The notes under the pieces were generated by a model, which saw only the letters and a list, made by a program, of their open reading frames with translations, had not been told where the DNA came from and did not search any database. A program made the position numbers and the translations under genes. Below, in pieces: positions 25,431 through 33,219 of a DNA stretch of 64,000 nt (the first letter of the stretch is position 1; every line of letters starts with the position of its first letter). This DNA comes from Actinomadura madurae. GTDB taxonomy: Bacteria > Actinomycetota > Actinomycetes > Streptosporangiales > Streptosporangiaceae. The stretch is taken from the NCBI RefSeq assembly GCF_900115095.1, contig NZ_FOVH01000014.1, forward strand, positions 186,001 to 250,000. The letters are read 5' to 3'.

Positions 25431-26347
25431 AGCGCGCCGTCCATCAGAAGGACGACCTTGCCGCGGCCGTGGCCGGTCGCGACCTCGCGGTGGGCGTCGG
25501 CGGCGCGGTCGAGCGGGAAGGCTCCGCGCACGTGGATGCGCAGCCGCCCCTCGTCGTAGAACCGGGCGGCCTCGGCGACGCGGGCGGCCGAGCGCCGGTC
25601 GGGCGTGATCCGGATGCCCAGCTCGGCGGCGCGGCCGTGCTCGACGAGCGTGATGATCCGGCTCCGGTCCTTGACCAGACTCAGGGACACGTCCAGGGCG
25701 TGGCCGCCGGCGCCGTCGAGGGCGGCGTCGACGCCGCCCGGCGCGAGGGCGCGCACGCGCTCCTCCAGACCGTCGCCGTAGGCGACGGGGGTCGCGCCGA
25801 TCGACCGCACGTACTCGTGGTTGGCTTCGCTCGCCGTGCCGATGACCGAGGCCCCGGCGATGCGGGCGAGCTGGACGGCGACCGTCCCGACCGCGCCCGC
25901 CGCCGCGTGCACGAGCAGCGTGTCGCCGGGACCGACGCCCATCTCCTCCAGCGCGATGTGCGGGGTCATCACGGCGGCGGGGAAACCGCCCGCCACGTCC
26001 CACGGCATGCTCGCGGGTTTGGCGGCCAGCGCCCCGGCGGGGACGACGACGTACTCGGCGTAGGCGTTGAGCCGGCAGTTGCCGACCACCTCGTCGCCGG
26101 CCCGCACCCCGGTCACCTCCGCGCCGACCTGGTCGACCACCCCGGCGAACTCGTTGCCGGGCACGCGCGGGAAGCCCTCCGGCGTCCCCGGCGGCCTCCA
26201 CCCCTCCCGCACGGCCAGATCGAACGGCTGCACCCCGGCCGCCCGCACCCGCACCCGCACCTCCCCAGGCCCGGCCTCGGGCACCGGCAGGTCAAGGATG
26301 CTCAGCACGTCCGGCCCTCCTGGCTCGGTGAACCCCGCAACCCGCAT
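25427..26347 (-). CDS. NADPH:quinone oxidoreductase-like MDR protein (zinc-free)
   Basis: A 306-residue medium-chain dehydrogenase/reductase of the quinone reductase subgroup. It has an N-terminal GroES-like domain (VPGNEFAGVVDQVGAEV), a Rossmann domain (LLVHAAAGAVGTVAVQLARI) and no structural zinc cysteines. I prefer ATG 26347 over 26362 because AAGGGGGA lies just upstream of it. A SoxR/MerR-like 20-bp dyad lies about 40 bases before the gene. This suggests induction by redox-active or quinone compounds. Confidence 0.88.
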   Translation of the reverse strand: MRVAGFTEPGGPDVLSILDLPVPEAGPGEVRVRVRAAGVQPFDLAVREGWRPPGTPEGFPRVPGNEFAGVVDQVGAEVTGVRAGDEVVGNCRLNAYAEYVVVPAGALAAKPASMPWDVAGGFPAAVMTPHIALEEMGVGPGDTLLVHAAAGAVGTVAVQLARIAGASVIGTASEANHEYVRSIGATPVAYGDGLEERVRALAPGGVDAALDGAGGHALDVSLSLVKDRSRIITLVEHGRAAELGIRITPDRRSAARVAEAARFYDEGRLRIHVRGAFPLDRAADAHREVATGHGRGKVVLLMDGAL

Positions 26348-26385
26348 GCCGTCCCCCTTCATCGTCGATCAAGTGGAACGCTAGA

Positions 26386-26405
26386 ACCTCAACCAATCTT
26401 GAGGT
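26386..26405. promoter_or_regulatory. SoxR/MerR-like operator before the quinone oxidoreductase
   Basis: ACCTCAACCAATCTTGAGGT has 7-bp arms ACCTCAA/TTGAGGT around a 6-base spacer. The outer CCTCAA and TTGAGG are exactly those of the SoxR box, and the total spacing is the same. MerR-family sites normally overlap the promoter spacer. No merR or soxR gene is in the window, so the regulator would act in trans. Confidence 0.6.
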
Positions 26406-26708
26406 CAACCCCCTGCCGCCGCCACAGCGGAGAACCCCGGACGTCCAGGCCACCGGCCGAACACACCCGCTCGGTGTGCATCCGCAACGAAGCGGCGCAA
26501 GCGGGCCGAGCCTGGATCACCTACCGAACGGCCTGACGATCGACCGTTCCCACGCCACCTGCGGTCGACCGGTATTGCGTCGATCGACCGCAGGTGGTCG
26601 AGATCGCCTTCGCTGACCGTGGCTCTCCAGCGATCCGGGCGAGCTTCACGGCGGCCGACCAACGGGCAGCGCGTCACCTGGCCCGGGTGCGGGACGAGGC
26701 GGCGGCCC
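26406..26708. other. Intergenic region with a long inverted repeat and a possible orphan reading frame
   Basis: This 303-bp stretch contains the 14-bp inverted repeat listed separately. A plus-strand open frame starts at GTG 26594 and runs to about 26752, giving about 52 residues with FADRGSPAIRASFTAADQ and RHLARVRDEAAALTRL. It has no good ribosome site and overlaps the end of the opposing gene. It may be a relic of a coding region. No gene is called. Confidence 0.35.
26555..26597. repeat. 14-bp perfect inverted repeat
   Basis: CCACCTGCGGTCGA (26555-26568) and its exact reverse complement (26584-26597) flank 15 bases. It lies upstream of the quinone oxidoreductase and downstream of the anti-sigma-like gene, so it could terminate transcription of the latter. 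The loop is large and the distance to that stop is about 110 bases. Confidence 0.6.
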
Positions 26709-27602
26709 TCACCCGGCTGGATCGGGCTTCGGGTCGGATTTCGCCGGGGTGATCAGGAGGCCGATCGAGTTCGAGCTGCGCACCCAGGCGCCGGTGACCC
26801 GGCGTCCGGCGTCCGGCTGCCACCCGGCGGGCGCGTTCCGCATGTAGCCCGAGCCGTCCGCCTTGAACTCACCGAGCGAGAAGGACGCCGTGAGGCCGCG
26901 GCGGCGCAGGTCCGCCAGCGCCTCGCCGACGGTGCGGCCGGTGAGGCGGAGGCTCTCCGGGTGGTCGCCGCGCGCCGGCGTGGCGTCCGCGTAGACCTCG
27001 CCCGGACGGGCCTTGCGGCCGATGACGACCTCGCCGCCCTCATGCCGGAAGAGCGCACCGCCGAGCCGCACCCTGAGCGGGCATGTGTCACGGCCGGGCG
27101 GGCAGTCCAGGACCATGGTGAAGGTGCCGCGCACGCCTCCCGGCGAGACGGGGCCGCCGCCGGAATCGGGCAGCGAACCGACTCTGATGATCTCGCGTTC
27201 GCGAGCCGGGGACACCGGCACGATGCTCAGCCGGGCGTTGAGCCCCACCTTGGCGAACGCCTCACGGAACTCCTCCTGGCCGGCGTAGGCGTCCTTGATC
27301 TCCACCTCGTACCCGTCGCCCTCCACGTCGATCCGCACGGCGGCGTTGGCGTAGCTGCGCAGGGGCCCGGAGTCCTGACCGGACAGGACGACGACGGTCG
27401 CCGTGGCGGCACCCGCCAGCACCGCGCCGCCGATCGCGACGCGGGCCCGGCGGGGGAGGCGGCGGCGCCGCGGCGCCGGGGTCTCCCCGGTGGTGACGTC
27501 GGCGAGCAGCGCCCGCCCGGCCGCGCCGGACGGCTCGCTGGTGATCTCGTCCTCGTGCACGGGGTTCAGGCTCGCCACGAGTTCGTCGATCGGGGACGTC
27601 AT
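26709..27602 (-). CDS. Single-pass membrane protein partner of the ECF sigma factor (putative anti-sigma)
   Basis: A 297-residue protein: about 50 cytoplasmic residues, a basic RRRRLPRRARVAIGG stretch, one membrane helix (about 56-72, GAVLAGAATATVVVLSG) and a roughly 220-residue external domain. It overlaps the sigma gene by 4 bp (ATGA). That arrangement is typical of membrane regulators in actinobacteria. No zinc-binding ZAS motif (HxxxCxxC) is visible in the cytoplasmic part, so an anti-sigma role rests on topology and neighbourhood. Two Cys in CPPGRDTCPL may form an external disulfide. Confidence 0.75.
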   Translation of the reverse strand: MTSPIDELVASLNPVHEDEITSEPSGAAGRALLADVTTGETPAPRRRRLPRRARVAIGGAVLAGAATATVVVLSGQDSGPLRSYANAAVRIDVEGDGYEVEIKDAYAGQEEFREAFAKVGLNARLSIVPVSPAREREIIRVGSLPDSGGGPVSPGGVRGTFTMVLDCPPGRDTCPLRVRLGGALFRHEGGEVVIGRKARPGEVYADATPARGDHPESLRLTGRTVGEALADLRRRGLTASFSLGEFKADGSGYMRNAPAGWQPDAGRRVTGAWVRSSNSIGLLITPAKSDPKPDPAG

Positions 27603-28138
27603 GTCAGCTCACTCCTCTGCAGGACGGGCCGGGACTGCGCGGCGGCCTCGAAACGGTCGATGCCCGCGGCCCGCAGGGCGCGCGCGAAGCGCCGCCGGGC
27701 GCGGTACAGCCGGATGCTCGCCGCGTTGCGGGAGCAGCCGAGCACCGTGGCGATCTGGGCGACGGACAGGCCCTCCCAGGCGACCAGGGCGAGAAGCTCG
27801 CGGTCGCGGTCCGGCAGGGCGCGGAAGACGTCGCTCACCGGAGAGGCGTCTTGTGCCGGCGCGGCCGCGCGCAGTTCGGCGCGCAGCGCCGCCGTCTTCC
27901 GTGAGTGGCGCAGAACGCCGCGCCGGTGGTTGGCGAGGACGCGGCGGGCCACCCCGTACAGCCACAGCCGGGCCTCGTCGCCCGCCGGCATGTCGGCGAC
28001 GCGCCGCCAGGCGGTCGCGAACGTCTCGGCGACGACGTCGGCGGCGTCCTCGGGGGTGTCGCAGCGGCGCAGCGCATACGCGAGCAGTGCCTTGTAGGTC
28101 GCGGCGTAGACGGCCGCGAATTCGTCCTCATCCGTCAT
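27599..28138 (-). CDS. ECF-family RNA polymerase sigma factor
   Basis: A 179-residue sigma-70 family protein with region 2 (YALRRCDTPEDAADVVAETF, ATAWRRV) and region 4 HTH (EGLSVAQIATVLGCSRNAAS, IRLYRARRRF). There is no SnoaL-like extension. The stop overlaps the start of the membrane partner, which probably holds it at the membrane. An autoregulatory promoter could lie in 28139-28218, but I could not identify a matched -35/-10 pair. Confidence 0.92.
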   Translation of the reverse strand: MTDEDEFAAVYAATYKALLAYALRRCDTPEDAADVVAETFATAWRRVADMPAGDEARLWLYGVARRVLANHRRGVLRHSRKTAALRAELRAAAPAQDASPVSDVFRALPDRDRELLALVAWEGLSVAQIATVLGCSRNAASIRLYRARRRFARALRAAGIDRFEAAAQSRPVLQRSELT

Positions 28139-28218
28139 CGGGGGTCCTCGGCATGTGGCCTCCTGTGGTCGGTGGTCACCTGCTCATGTCGGGGTGCCCC
28201 CGAATCTTTCACCTCCGC

Positions 28219-28377
28219 TCAGAGAAGCTCGGGCGGGGCGGCGGCCATCACGCCGTGCCGCGTCCGCCACGATTCCGGCCAGCCGTGCAGGAACAGGTAC
28301 GGGTGGCCGGACGGGTCTCCCGACTTCGCGACGTGCAGGGAGAGACCCGCGACCGGGACGTGGGCATGGCGAACCGT
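28219..28377 (-). pseudogene. Relic of an alpha/beta (epoxide) hydrolase N terminus
   Basis: The reverse strand reads an open stretch without a start codon (VAGLSLHVAKSGDPSG then YLFLHGWPESW), ending at a TGA. The HGWPESW oxyanion-hole motif is specific for epoxide hydrolase-like alpha/beta hydrolases, which are about 280-300 residues. Only about 50 codons remain, and nucleophile, acid and His are gone. This is a decayed or truncated gene. Confidence 0.65.
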
Positions 28378-28394
28378 CTAGTGGGGCCCGGTCG

Positions 28395-28631
28395 TCACTC
28401 CATGACCCTGATGGCGCCGGTCAGGGCCGCCTCCTGGATCGCCGAGCGGAGCGCCGGGCACGTCGCGTGCGGGTCGTCCAGGCCCGTGCACGCGGCCCTG
28501 GCCTCGGCGTTCCACTGGATGCTCGTCTGCTCCCAGGTCGACTTGCGCACCAGCACCTCGGCCGCGCAGCGGCGGCACCGGACCGGCAGCAGCGGGCCGT
28601 CCAGCAGGCGCTCGTCCTGGCGGACCGTCAC
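28395..28631 (-). CDS. Small Cys-containing protein coupled to kshA
   Basis: A 78-residue protein, TVRQDERLLDGPLLPVRC RRC-type N terminus, with a CRRC knuckle and two further Cys (AACTG, ATCPAL). The GTG 28631 start overlaps the kshA stop (GTGA). Small proteins of this kind follow kshA-like genes in actinobacteria and are sometimes annotated as ferredoxins, though a full [2Fe-2S] or [4Fe-4S] motif is not visible. Possible roles are a zinc ribbon, oxygenase maturation or a minor electron carrier. Confidence 0.7.
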   Translation of the reverse strand: MTVRQDERLLDGPLLPVRCRRCAAEVLVRKSTWEQTSIQWNAEARAACTGLDDPHATCPALRSAIQEAALTGAIRVME

Positions 28632-29779
28632 GCCGAGGCTCCCTGGGCCTCCCGGCGCGCGAGGTTCTCCTGGACCTCGCGCTCCCACGACTCGACCGGG
28701 CGCGTCGTGTCGATCTCGAACTCGAACCGGTCGGTCATCTCCGGCGTGACGTCCGCGACGTCCACGTAGAACTGCCGGTACCAGCGGCGGAGCTGGTAGA
28801 CCGGGCCGTCCTCCTCGCACAGGAGCGGGTTGTCGATGCGGGCCTTGCGCTTCCAGATCGCGACGTCCTGCTCGAAGCCGGTCAGGATGAACTGCGACAG
28901 CTTCTGCGCGCTCGCCTCGGCGGCCTCGGGCGACAGCCTGTCGCTGTGCTGGACGATGATGCCCGAGTGCAGCGAGAACGAGTTCTCGTCGATCGGGTAG
29001 TGGCAGTTGATCAGCACGGAGTTCAGGTCATAGCCCTCGTAGTGGTACGTCAGCTCGTCGATCATGAACGAGGGGCCGTGGTAGGACGCGACGGAGGAGT
29101 TGCCGAGCATCCGCGGCCCGCCGCCGCCGCTGCTCTCCCGGCGGGCGTCGTCCCGGCTCCGGCCCTTCATGATCTGGGTGGCGGTCTGCCCTTCGAAGAT
29201 GTTCTTGAAGTACGTCGGGAACGACTGGTGGATGTAGAAGAAGTGCGCCATGTCGACGACGTTGTCGATGATCTCGCGGCAGTTGGTGTGGACGACCTGC
29301 TCCGTCCAGCGCCAGTCCGTCCAGTCGTCGCGGGTCGCGCCCTCGATCACCGGGATCGTCACGTCCGCCGGCGGCGGGTTCCCCTCCGGGTCGTTCCAGA
29401 CGAACAGCAGCTGGTCCTGCTCCATCGTCGGCCACGCGGCGGTCCGGGCGCGCAGCGGGACGCGGCGCGCGTACGGGATCCGCTTGCACCGCCCGTCGCC
29501 GCCCCAGCGCCAGTCATGGAACGGGCACGCGATCTCGTTGCCCTTGACGGTGCCGTCGGACAGGTCGCCGCCCATGTGCCGGCAGTAGGCGTCCAGGACG
29601 TTCGTCGTGCCGTCCTCGCCGGTGAAGACCACGAGCTTCTGCCCGAACGCGTCGACCGTGTGGGGCTTGCCGTCCCGGTACTTCTCGGCCAGGCCGAGGC
29701 AGTGCCATCCCCGGGCGAAACGGCGGGTGATCGCCTCCGCCTCGATGGCGCGGACGGCGTCCGACTCGGTAGCGGTCAC
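28628..29779 (-). CDS. kshA: 3-ketosteroid 9-alpha-hydroxylase oxygenase subunit
   Basis: A 383-residue Rieske non-haem iron oxygenase. The Rieske cluster ligands are CRHMG and CPFHDW. The mononuclear iron site includes NVVDMAHFFYIH, as in KshA. FEGQTATQIMKGRSR and LTYHYEGYDLNSVLINCHYP follow the family. KshA hydroxylates C9 of ADD/AD using electrons from KshB (16037), which collapses ring B. I prefer GTG 29779, which has AAGGG 9 bases upstream; ATG 29788 adds three residues but has no spacing to a ribosome site. It diverges from the second hsaA with a 151-bp gap. No perfect KstR site is seen there. Confidence 0.93.
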   Translation of the reverse strand: MTATESDAVRAIEAEAITRRFARGWHCLGLAEKYRDGKPHTVDAFGQKLVVFTGEDGTTNVLDAYCRHMGGDLSDGTVKGNEIACPFHDWRWGGDGRCKRIPYARRVPLRARTAAWPTMEQDQLLFVWNDPEGNPPPADVTIPVIEGATRDDWTDWRWTEQVVHTNCREIIDNVVDMAHFFYIHQSFPTYFKNIFEGQTATQIMKGRSRDDARRESSGGGGPRMLGNSSVASYHGPSFMIDELTYHYEGYDLNSVLINCHYPIDENSFSLHSGIIVQHSDRLSPEAAEASAQKLSQFILTGFEQDVAIWKRKARIDNPLLCEEDGPVYQLRRWYRQFYVDVADVTPEMTDRFEFEIDTTRPVESWEREVQENLARREAQGASA

Positions 29780-29930
29780 GTGGATCATCCCTTCGGCGAT
29801 ACATGGGTGATTCGAACATTAGGTCGCGGTCCACCGGCCCGATCGGCGAGTCCCGGTGGCCGGGACGCGCGTCCTCGCGGCGACGCGCGAGCATGGTCTC
29901 CTGCAATGGCCGGAAGAGGGAAGGAACGGG

Positions 29931-31097
29931 ATGAGCAACGAGGTCCTGGACGCCGTGCGCGAGCTGCTGCCCGGTATCGCCGAACGGGCCCGGTCCGTGG
30001 ACGAGAAGGGCGGCATCCCCGCCGAGACGATCCGCGAGCTGACCGCCGCCGGCGTGTTCCGGATGCTCCAGCCCGTCCGCTACGGCGGCGCCGAGGACGA
30101 TCCCGTCGCGTTCTACGAGGTCATCCGCGCGATCTCCGGCGCGTGCGGCTCCACCGGCTGGGTCGCGGCGATCCTCGGCGTCCACTCCTGGCACGTCGGC
30201 CTCTTCGCCGACGAGGCGCAGCACGAGGTGTGGGGCGCCGGCCCGGACACCCTCGTCGCCTCGTCCTACGCCCCGATCGGCCGGCTCACCCCGGTCGACG
30301 GCGGCTACGAGGTGAGCGGGCGCTGGTCGTTCTCGTCCGGCTGCGAGTTCGCGTCCTGGGCGCTGCTCGGCGCGCTCGTCGTCGGCGCGGAGGGCCGTCC
30401 GGTCGACTTCATGACGGTGCTCGTCCCGAAGACCGACTACGAGATCCGCGAGGTCTGGGACTCGATGGGCCTGCGCGGCACCGCCAGCGACGACATCGTC
30501 GTGGAGCGGGCGTTCGTCCCGGCGCACCGCGCGATGCGCAACTTCGAGCAGGCGCAGCTCCGCAACCCCGGCCGCAAGGTCAACACCGGCCCGCTGTACC
30601 GGATGCCGTTCGGCACGATCTTCACCGCCACCGTCACCGCCAGCGTGATCGGGATGGCGGCCGGCTGCCACGACCTGTACGTGGCGCGGATGCGCGACCG
30701 GATCCGGCTCAGCCTCGGCGGCGGACGCTTCGTCGAGGACCCGTTCGCGCAGGTCGCCGTCGCCCGCGCCGCGTCCGAGATCGACGCCGCCGTCCTGCAG
30801 ACCGACCGGAACGTCCGGGAGATCCACGAGTACGCGCTCCGCAACGAGAAGATCCCGATGGAGCTGCGGCTGCGCGCCCGCCGCGACCAGGTCCGCGGCA
30901 CCGAGCGCGCCATCGAGGCCATCGACATCCTGTTCAAGACCGCCGGCGGCAACTCCCTGCACCGCGGCAACGTCATCGAACGCGCCTGGCGCGACGCCCA
31001 CGCGGGCAGCGTCCACGTGGCGAACGACGTCGAGCACGCCCTGTCGATGTACGGCCGCGGCGAGTTCGGCCTGAAGGTCGAGGACAACCTCGTCTAG
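29931..31097 (+). CDS. hsaA: 3-HSA hydroxylase HsaA (paralogue 2, canonical type)
   Basis: A 388-residue flavin-dependent monooxygenase with the acyl-CoA dehydrogenase fold. FRMLQPVRYGG, GSTGWVAAILGVHSWHVGLF, GLRGTASDDIVV, RARRDQVRGTERAIEAID and the terminal FGLKVEDNLV follow the pattern of mycobacterial HsaA. It hydroxylates 3-HSA with HsaB (12517). I chose ATG 29931 with AAGGAACGGG upstream; the frame is open for 25 further codons. It lies back to back with kshA, unlike paralogue 1. The stop overlaps the opposing LysR stop in a CTAG. Confidence 0.9.
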   Translation: MSNEVLDAVRELLPGIAERARSVDEKGGIPAETIRELTAAGVFRMLQPVRYGGAEDDPVAFYEVIRAISGACGSTGWVAAILGVHSWHVGLFADEAQHEVWGAGPDTLVASSYAPIGRLTPVDGGYEVSGRWSFSSGCEFASWALLGALVVGAEGRPVDFMTVLVPKTDYEIREVWDSMGLRGTASDDIVVERAFVPAHRAMRNFEQAQLRNPGRKVNTGPLYRMPFGTIFTATVTASVIGMAAGCHDLYVARMRDRIRLSLGGGRFVEDPFAQVAVARAASEIDAAVLQTDRNVREIHEYALRNEKIPMELRLRARRDQVRGTERAIEAIDILFKTAGGNSLHRGNVIERAWRDAHAGSVHVANDVEHALSMYGRGEFGLKVEDNLV

Positions 31098-31984
31098 ACG
31101 GCTTCCGCGGCGCGCTGGAGGGCGGTCGTCACGGCGCCGACGCGCGGGTCGCGGCCGCTGCCGGTGCGGACGGCCATCGAGATCGTCCGGGTCAGCTCCA
31201 GGCCGCTCACCCGGGTCAGGTGCACGCGGGACGCGAGCGGCTCGGTGACCAGGCGGGGGAGCAGCGACACGCCCACCCCCGCCTCGACCAGCGACATGAT
31301 CACCGTGTAGTCGTCGCTGGTGTAGTCGATCCGCGGCTCGAATCCGGCCGCCTGGCAGGCGCGCTCCAGCACGGTGCGCAGTGCCGTGTCGCTGCGCGGC
31401 GCGATCCAGGCGCGGTCGCCGAGCTCCGCCAGCGCCGTCGGGCCCTCGGCCGGTGGCAGCGCCGCCAGGAGGGGCTCGCGGAGGAGGGGCCGCACCTCCA
31501 CGCCCTCGTCGCGGATCCGGGGGAGCAGGTTGTACTCGTAGACCAGCGCCACGTCACAGGCGTGGTGGCGCAGGGCGTCGACCGACTCGTCGGGTTCGGT
31601 CTCGTCCAGGACGATCCGAAGGTCGGGGTGCTCCGCCCGGCAGGCGGCGATCGCGGGAGCGGCCAGCGCGACCGCCGCGCTCGGGAACGCGCCGAGCCTG
31701 ACGGTGCCGCGGACCTCCCCGGTCAGCCCCGCCACCTGCGCCCGCGCCTCCTCCAGCTCGGCCAGGACCCGCTCGGTGTGCGCGACCAGCACGCGCGCCG
31801 CCTCGGTCAGGACGACGCGGCGCCCGTCCCGCAGCAGGAGCGGGGTACCGACCTCGCGTTCCAGCAGGCCGAGCTGCTGCGAGACCGCGGACGGCGTGAG
31901 ATGGCATGCCTGCGCGGCCGCCGCGATGGTGCCGTGCGCCGCGAGCTCGCGGAGCAGCCTCAGCCGCCGCACCTCGTAGACCAT
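31094..31984 (-). CDS. LysR family transcriptional regulator
   Basis: A 296-residue LysR protein with N-terminal HTH (LRLLRELAAHGTIAAAAQAC, HLTPSAVSQQLGLLE) and effector-binding domain. It is divergent from the M24 peptidase gene at 32057, with a 72-bp gap, and convergent with hsaA-2. The probable target is the peptidase/enolase-superfamily pair. No clear T-N11-A dyad was found in the short gap. Confidence 0.88.
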   Translation of the reverse strand: MVYEVRRLRLLRELAAHGTIAAAAQACHLTPSAVSQQLGLLEREVGTPLLLRDGRRVVLTEAARVLVAHTERVLAELEEARAQVAGLTGEVRGTVRLGAFPSAAVALAAPAIAACRAEHPDLRIVLDETEPDESVDALRHHACDVALVYEYNLLPRIRDEGVEVRPLLREPLLAALPPAEGPTALAELGDRAWIAPRSDTALRTVLERACQAAGFEPRIDYTSDDYTVIMSLVEAGVGVSLLPRLVTEPLASRVHLTRVSGLELTRTISMAVRTGSGRDPRVGAVTTALQRAAEAV

Positions 31985-32056
31985 GTAGCCACGCTAACGG
32001 CGCACATCGGAAAAGCTCGCTGGTCGCGGGACTTCCCGCCGCCCCACACTGGCGCC

Positions 32057-33211
32057 ATGACCGCCGAACTCATCATCGCCGTCCCGCAGGACGAGCACCG
32101 GACGCGCACCGGCAGGCTCCGCCAGGTCATGCGGCGCCGGGGCCTGGCCGCGGTGGCGCTGACCAGCCCGGAGAACCTGTACTACCTGCTCGGCCTGGAC
32201 CACCTGGGCTACTTCGCGTTCACCATGGCCGTCGTCCCGCTCGACGGCCCGCCCGTGCTCGTCGCGCGGCGCATGGAGCGGCACACGCTGACGGCGCAGG
32301 TGCCTTCCGCGCGGCAGGCGCTCTACGGGGAGACGCAGGACCCGGCGAAGGCGGCGGCCCGGGTCCTGGCGTCGGTGACGCCGCCCGGCTCGGCGATCGG
32401 CGTCGAGGAAGGCTCGATGACGCTGCCGCCCGCCGTCCTGGCCCGCCTCCGCCAGGCGCTGCCCGACCGCACCTACACGGACTGCACGGCCCTTCCCGCC
32501 CGGTTGCGGACGGTCAAGTCGGCGTCCGAGATCGACCTCGTCCGCTGGGCCGCCGACATCTCCGGGACGGCGATGCACGCCGCGCTCGACGCCGCCGGAA
32601 CGGGCGTCAGCGAACGCACCGTCGCCGCCCGCGCCCAGTGGGCGATGACCTCCGCGGGCGGGCACCAGCCGGGCTTCGCGCCCCTCGTCCGCTCCCTTGA
32701 CCGCCTGGCGCAGGAGCACGTCACCTGGCGGGAGCACCACCTCCGCCACGGCGAAGGCCTGTTCGTGGAGCTGTCGGGCTGCGTCCACCGCTACCACGCC
32801 CCGATGAGCCGAACCGTGTACTGCGGCGAGGCACCCCCGGACGCGGCCGAGGCCGCGTCGGCGGCCCATGCCGGGCTGGAAGCGGCCCGCGCGGCGTTGG
32901 TGCCGGGCAACCTCACCGGCGACGTCTACGCGGCCTGGGCCAGCACAGTGGCCGCGGCCACCGGACGGCGCCCGCGCCGCCACCACTGCGGCTACCTCAC
33001 CGGCATCGGCTTCCCGCCGAGCTGGGTCGGCGGCGCGTCCGTCCCCGGCATCCGGGCGGGCGGCCGCACCCGGATCCGGGAGGGCATGGTCTTCCACCTC
33101 ATGTCGTGGATCGACCGCCCCGGCCACGTCGTCTCGGACACGGCCCTCGTCGAAGCCAATGGCGCCGTCCTGCTCACCGACGCACCTCGCTCGCTGATCG
33201 TCCGTCCCTAG
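32057..33211 (+). CDS. M24 family metallopeptidase / creatinase-like hydrolase
   Basis: A 384-residue pita-bread fold protein with a creatinase-like N-terminal domain (VALTSPENLYYLLGLDHLGY) and an M24 catalytic domain. The usual aminopeptidase metal ligands are not all conserved: the first Asp position reads VELSGCVHRYHAPMSR and the His/Glu region is divergent. That points to a non-peptidase amidino- or amide hydrolase (creatinase or ectoine hydrolase group). The stop lies 8 bases before the enolase-superfamily gene, so they form a two-gene operon under a divergent LysR. Confidence 0.82.
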   Translation: MTAELIIAVPQDEHRTRTGRLRQVMRRRGLAAVALTSPENLYYLLGLDHLGYFAFTMAVVPLDGPPVLVARRMERHTLTAQVPSARQALYGETQDPAKAAARVLASVTPPGSAIGVEEGSMTLPPAVLARLRQALPDRTYTDCTALPARLRTVKSASEIDLVRWAADISGTAMHAALDAAGTGVSERTVAARAQWAMTSAGGHQPGFAPLVRSLDRLAQEHVTWREHHLRHGEGLFVELSGCVHRYHAPMSRTVYCGEAPPDAAEAASAAHAGLEAARAALVPGNLTGDVYAAWASTVAAATGRRPRRHHCGYLTGIGFPPSWVGGASVPGIRAGGRTRIREGMVFHLMSWIDRPGHVVSDTALVEANGAVLLTDAPRSLIVRP

Positions 33212-33219
33212 GAGACGCC

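Noticed and set aside
28946..33211. A 1421-codon open frame on the plus strand
   Set aside because: Only its last 384 codons (from 32057) show family conservation. The rest is a high-GC shadow of kshA, hsaA-2 and the LysR gene.
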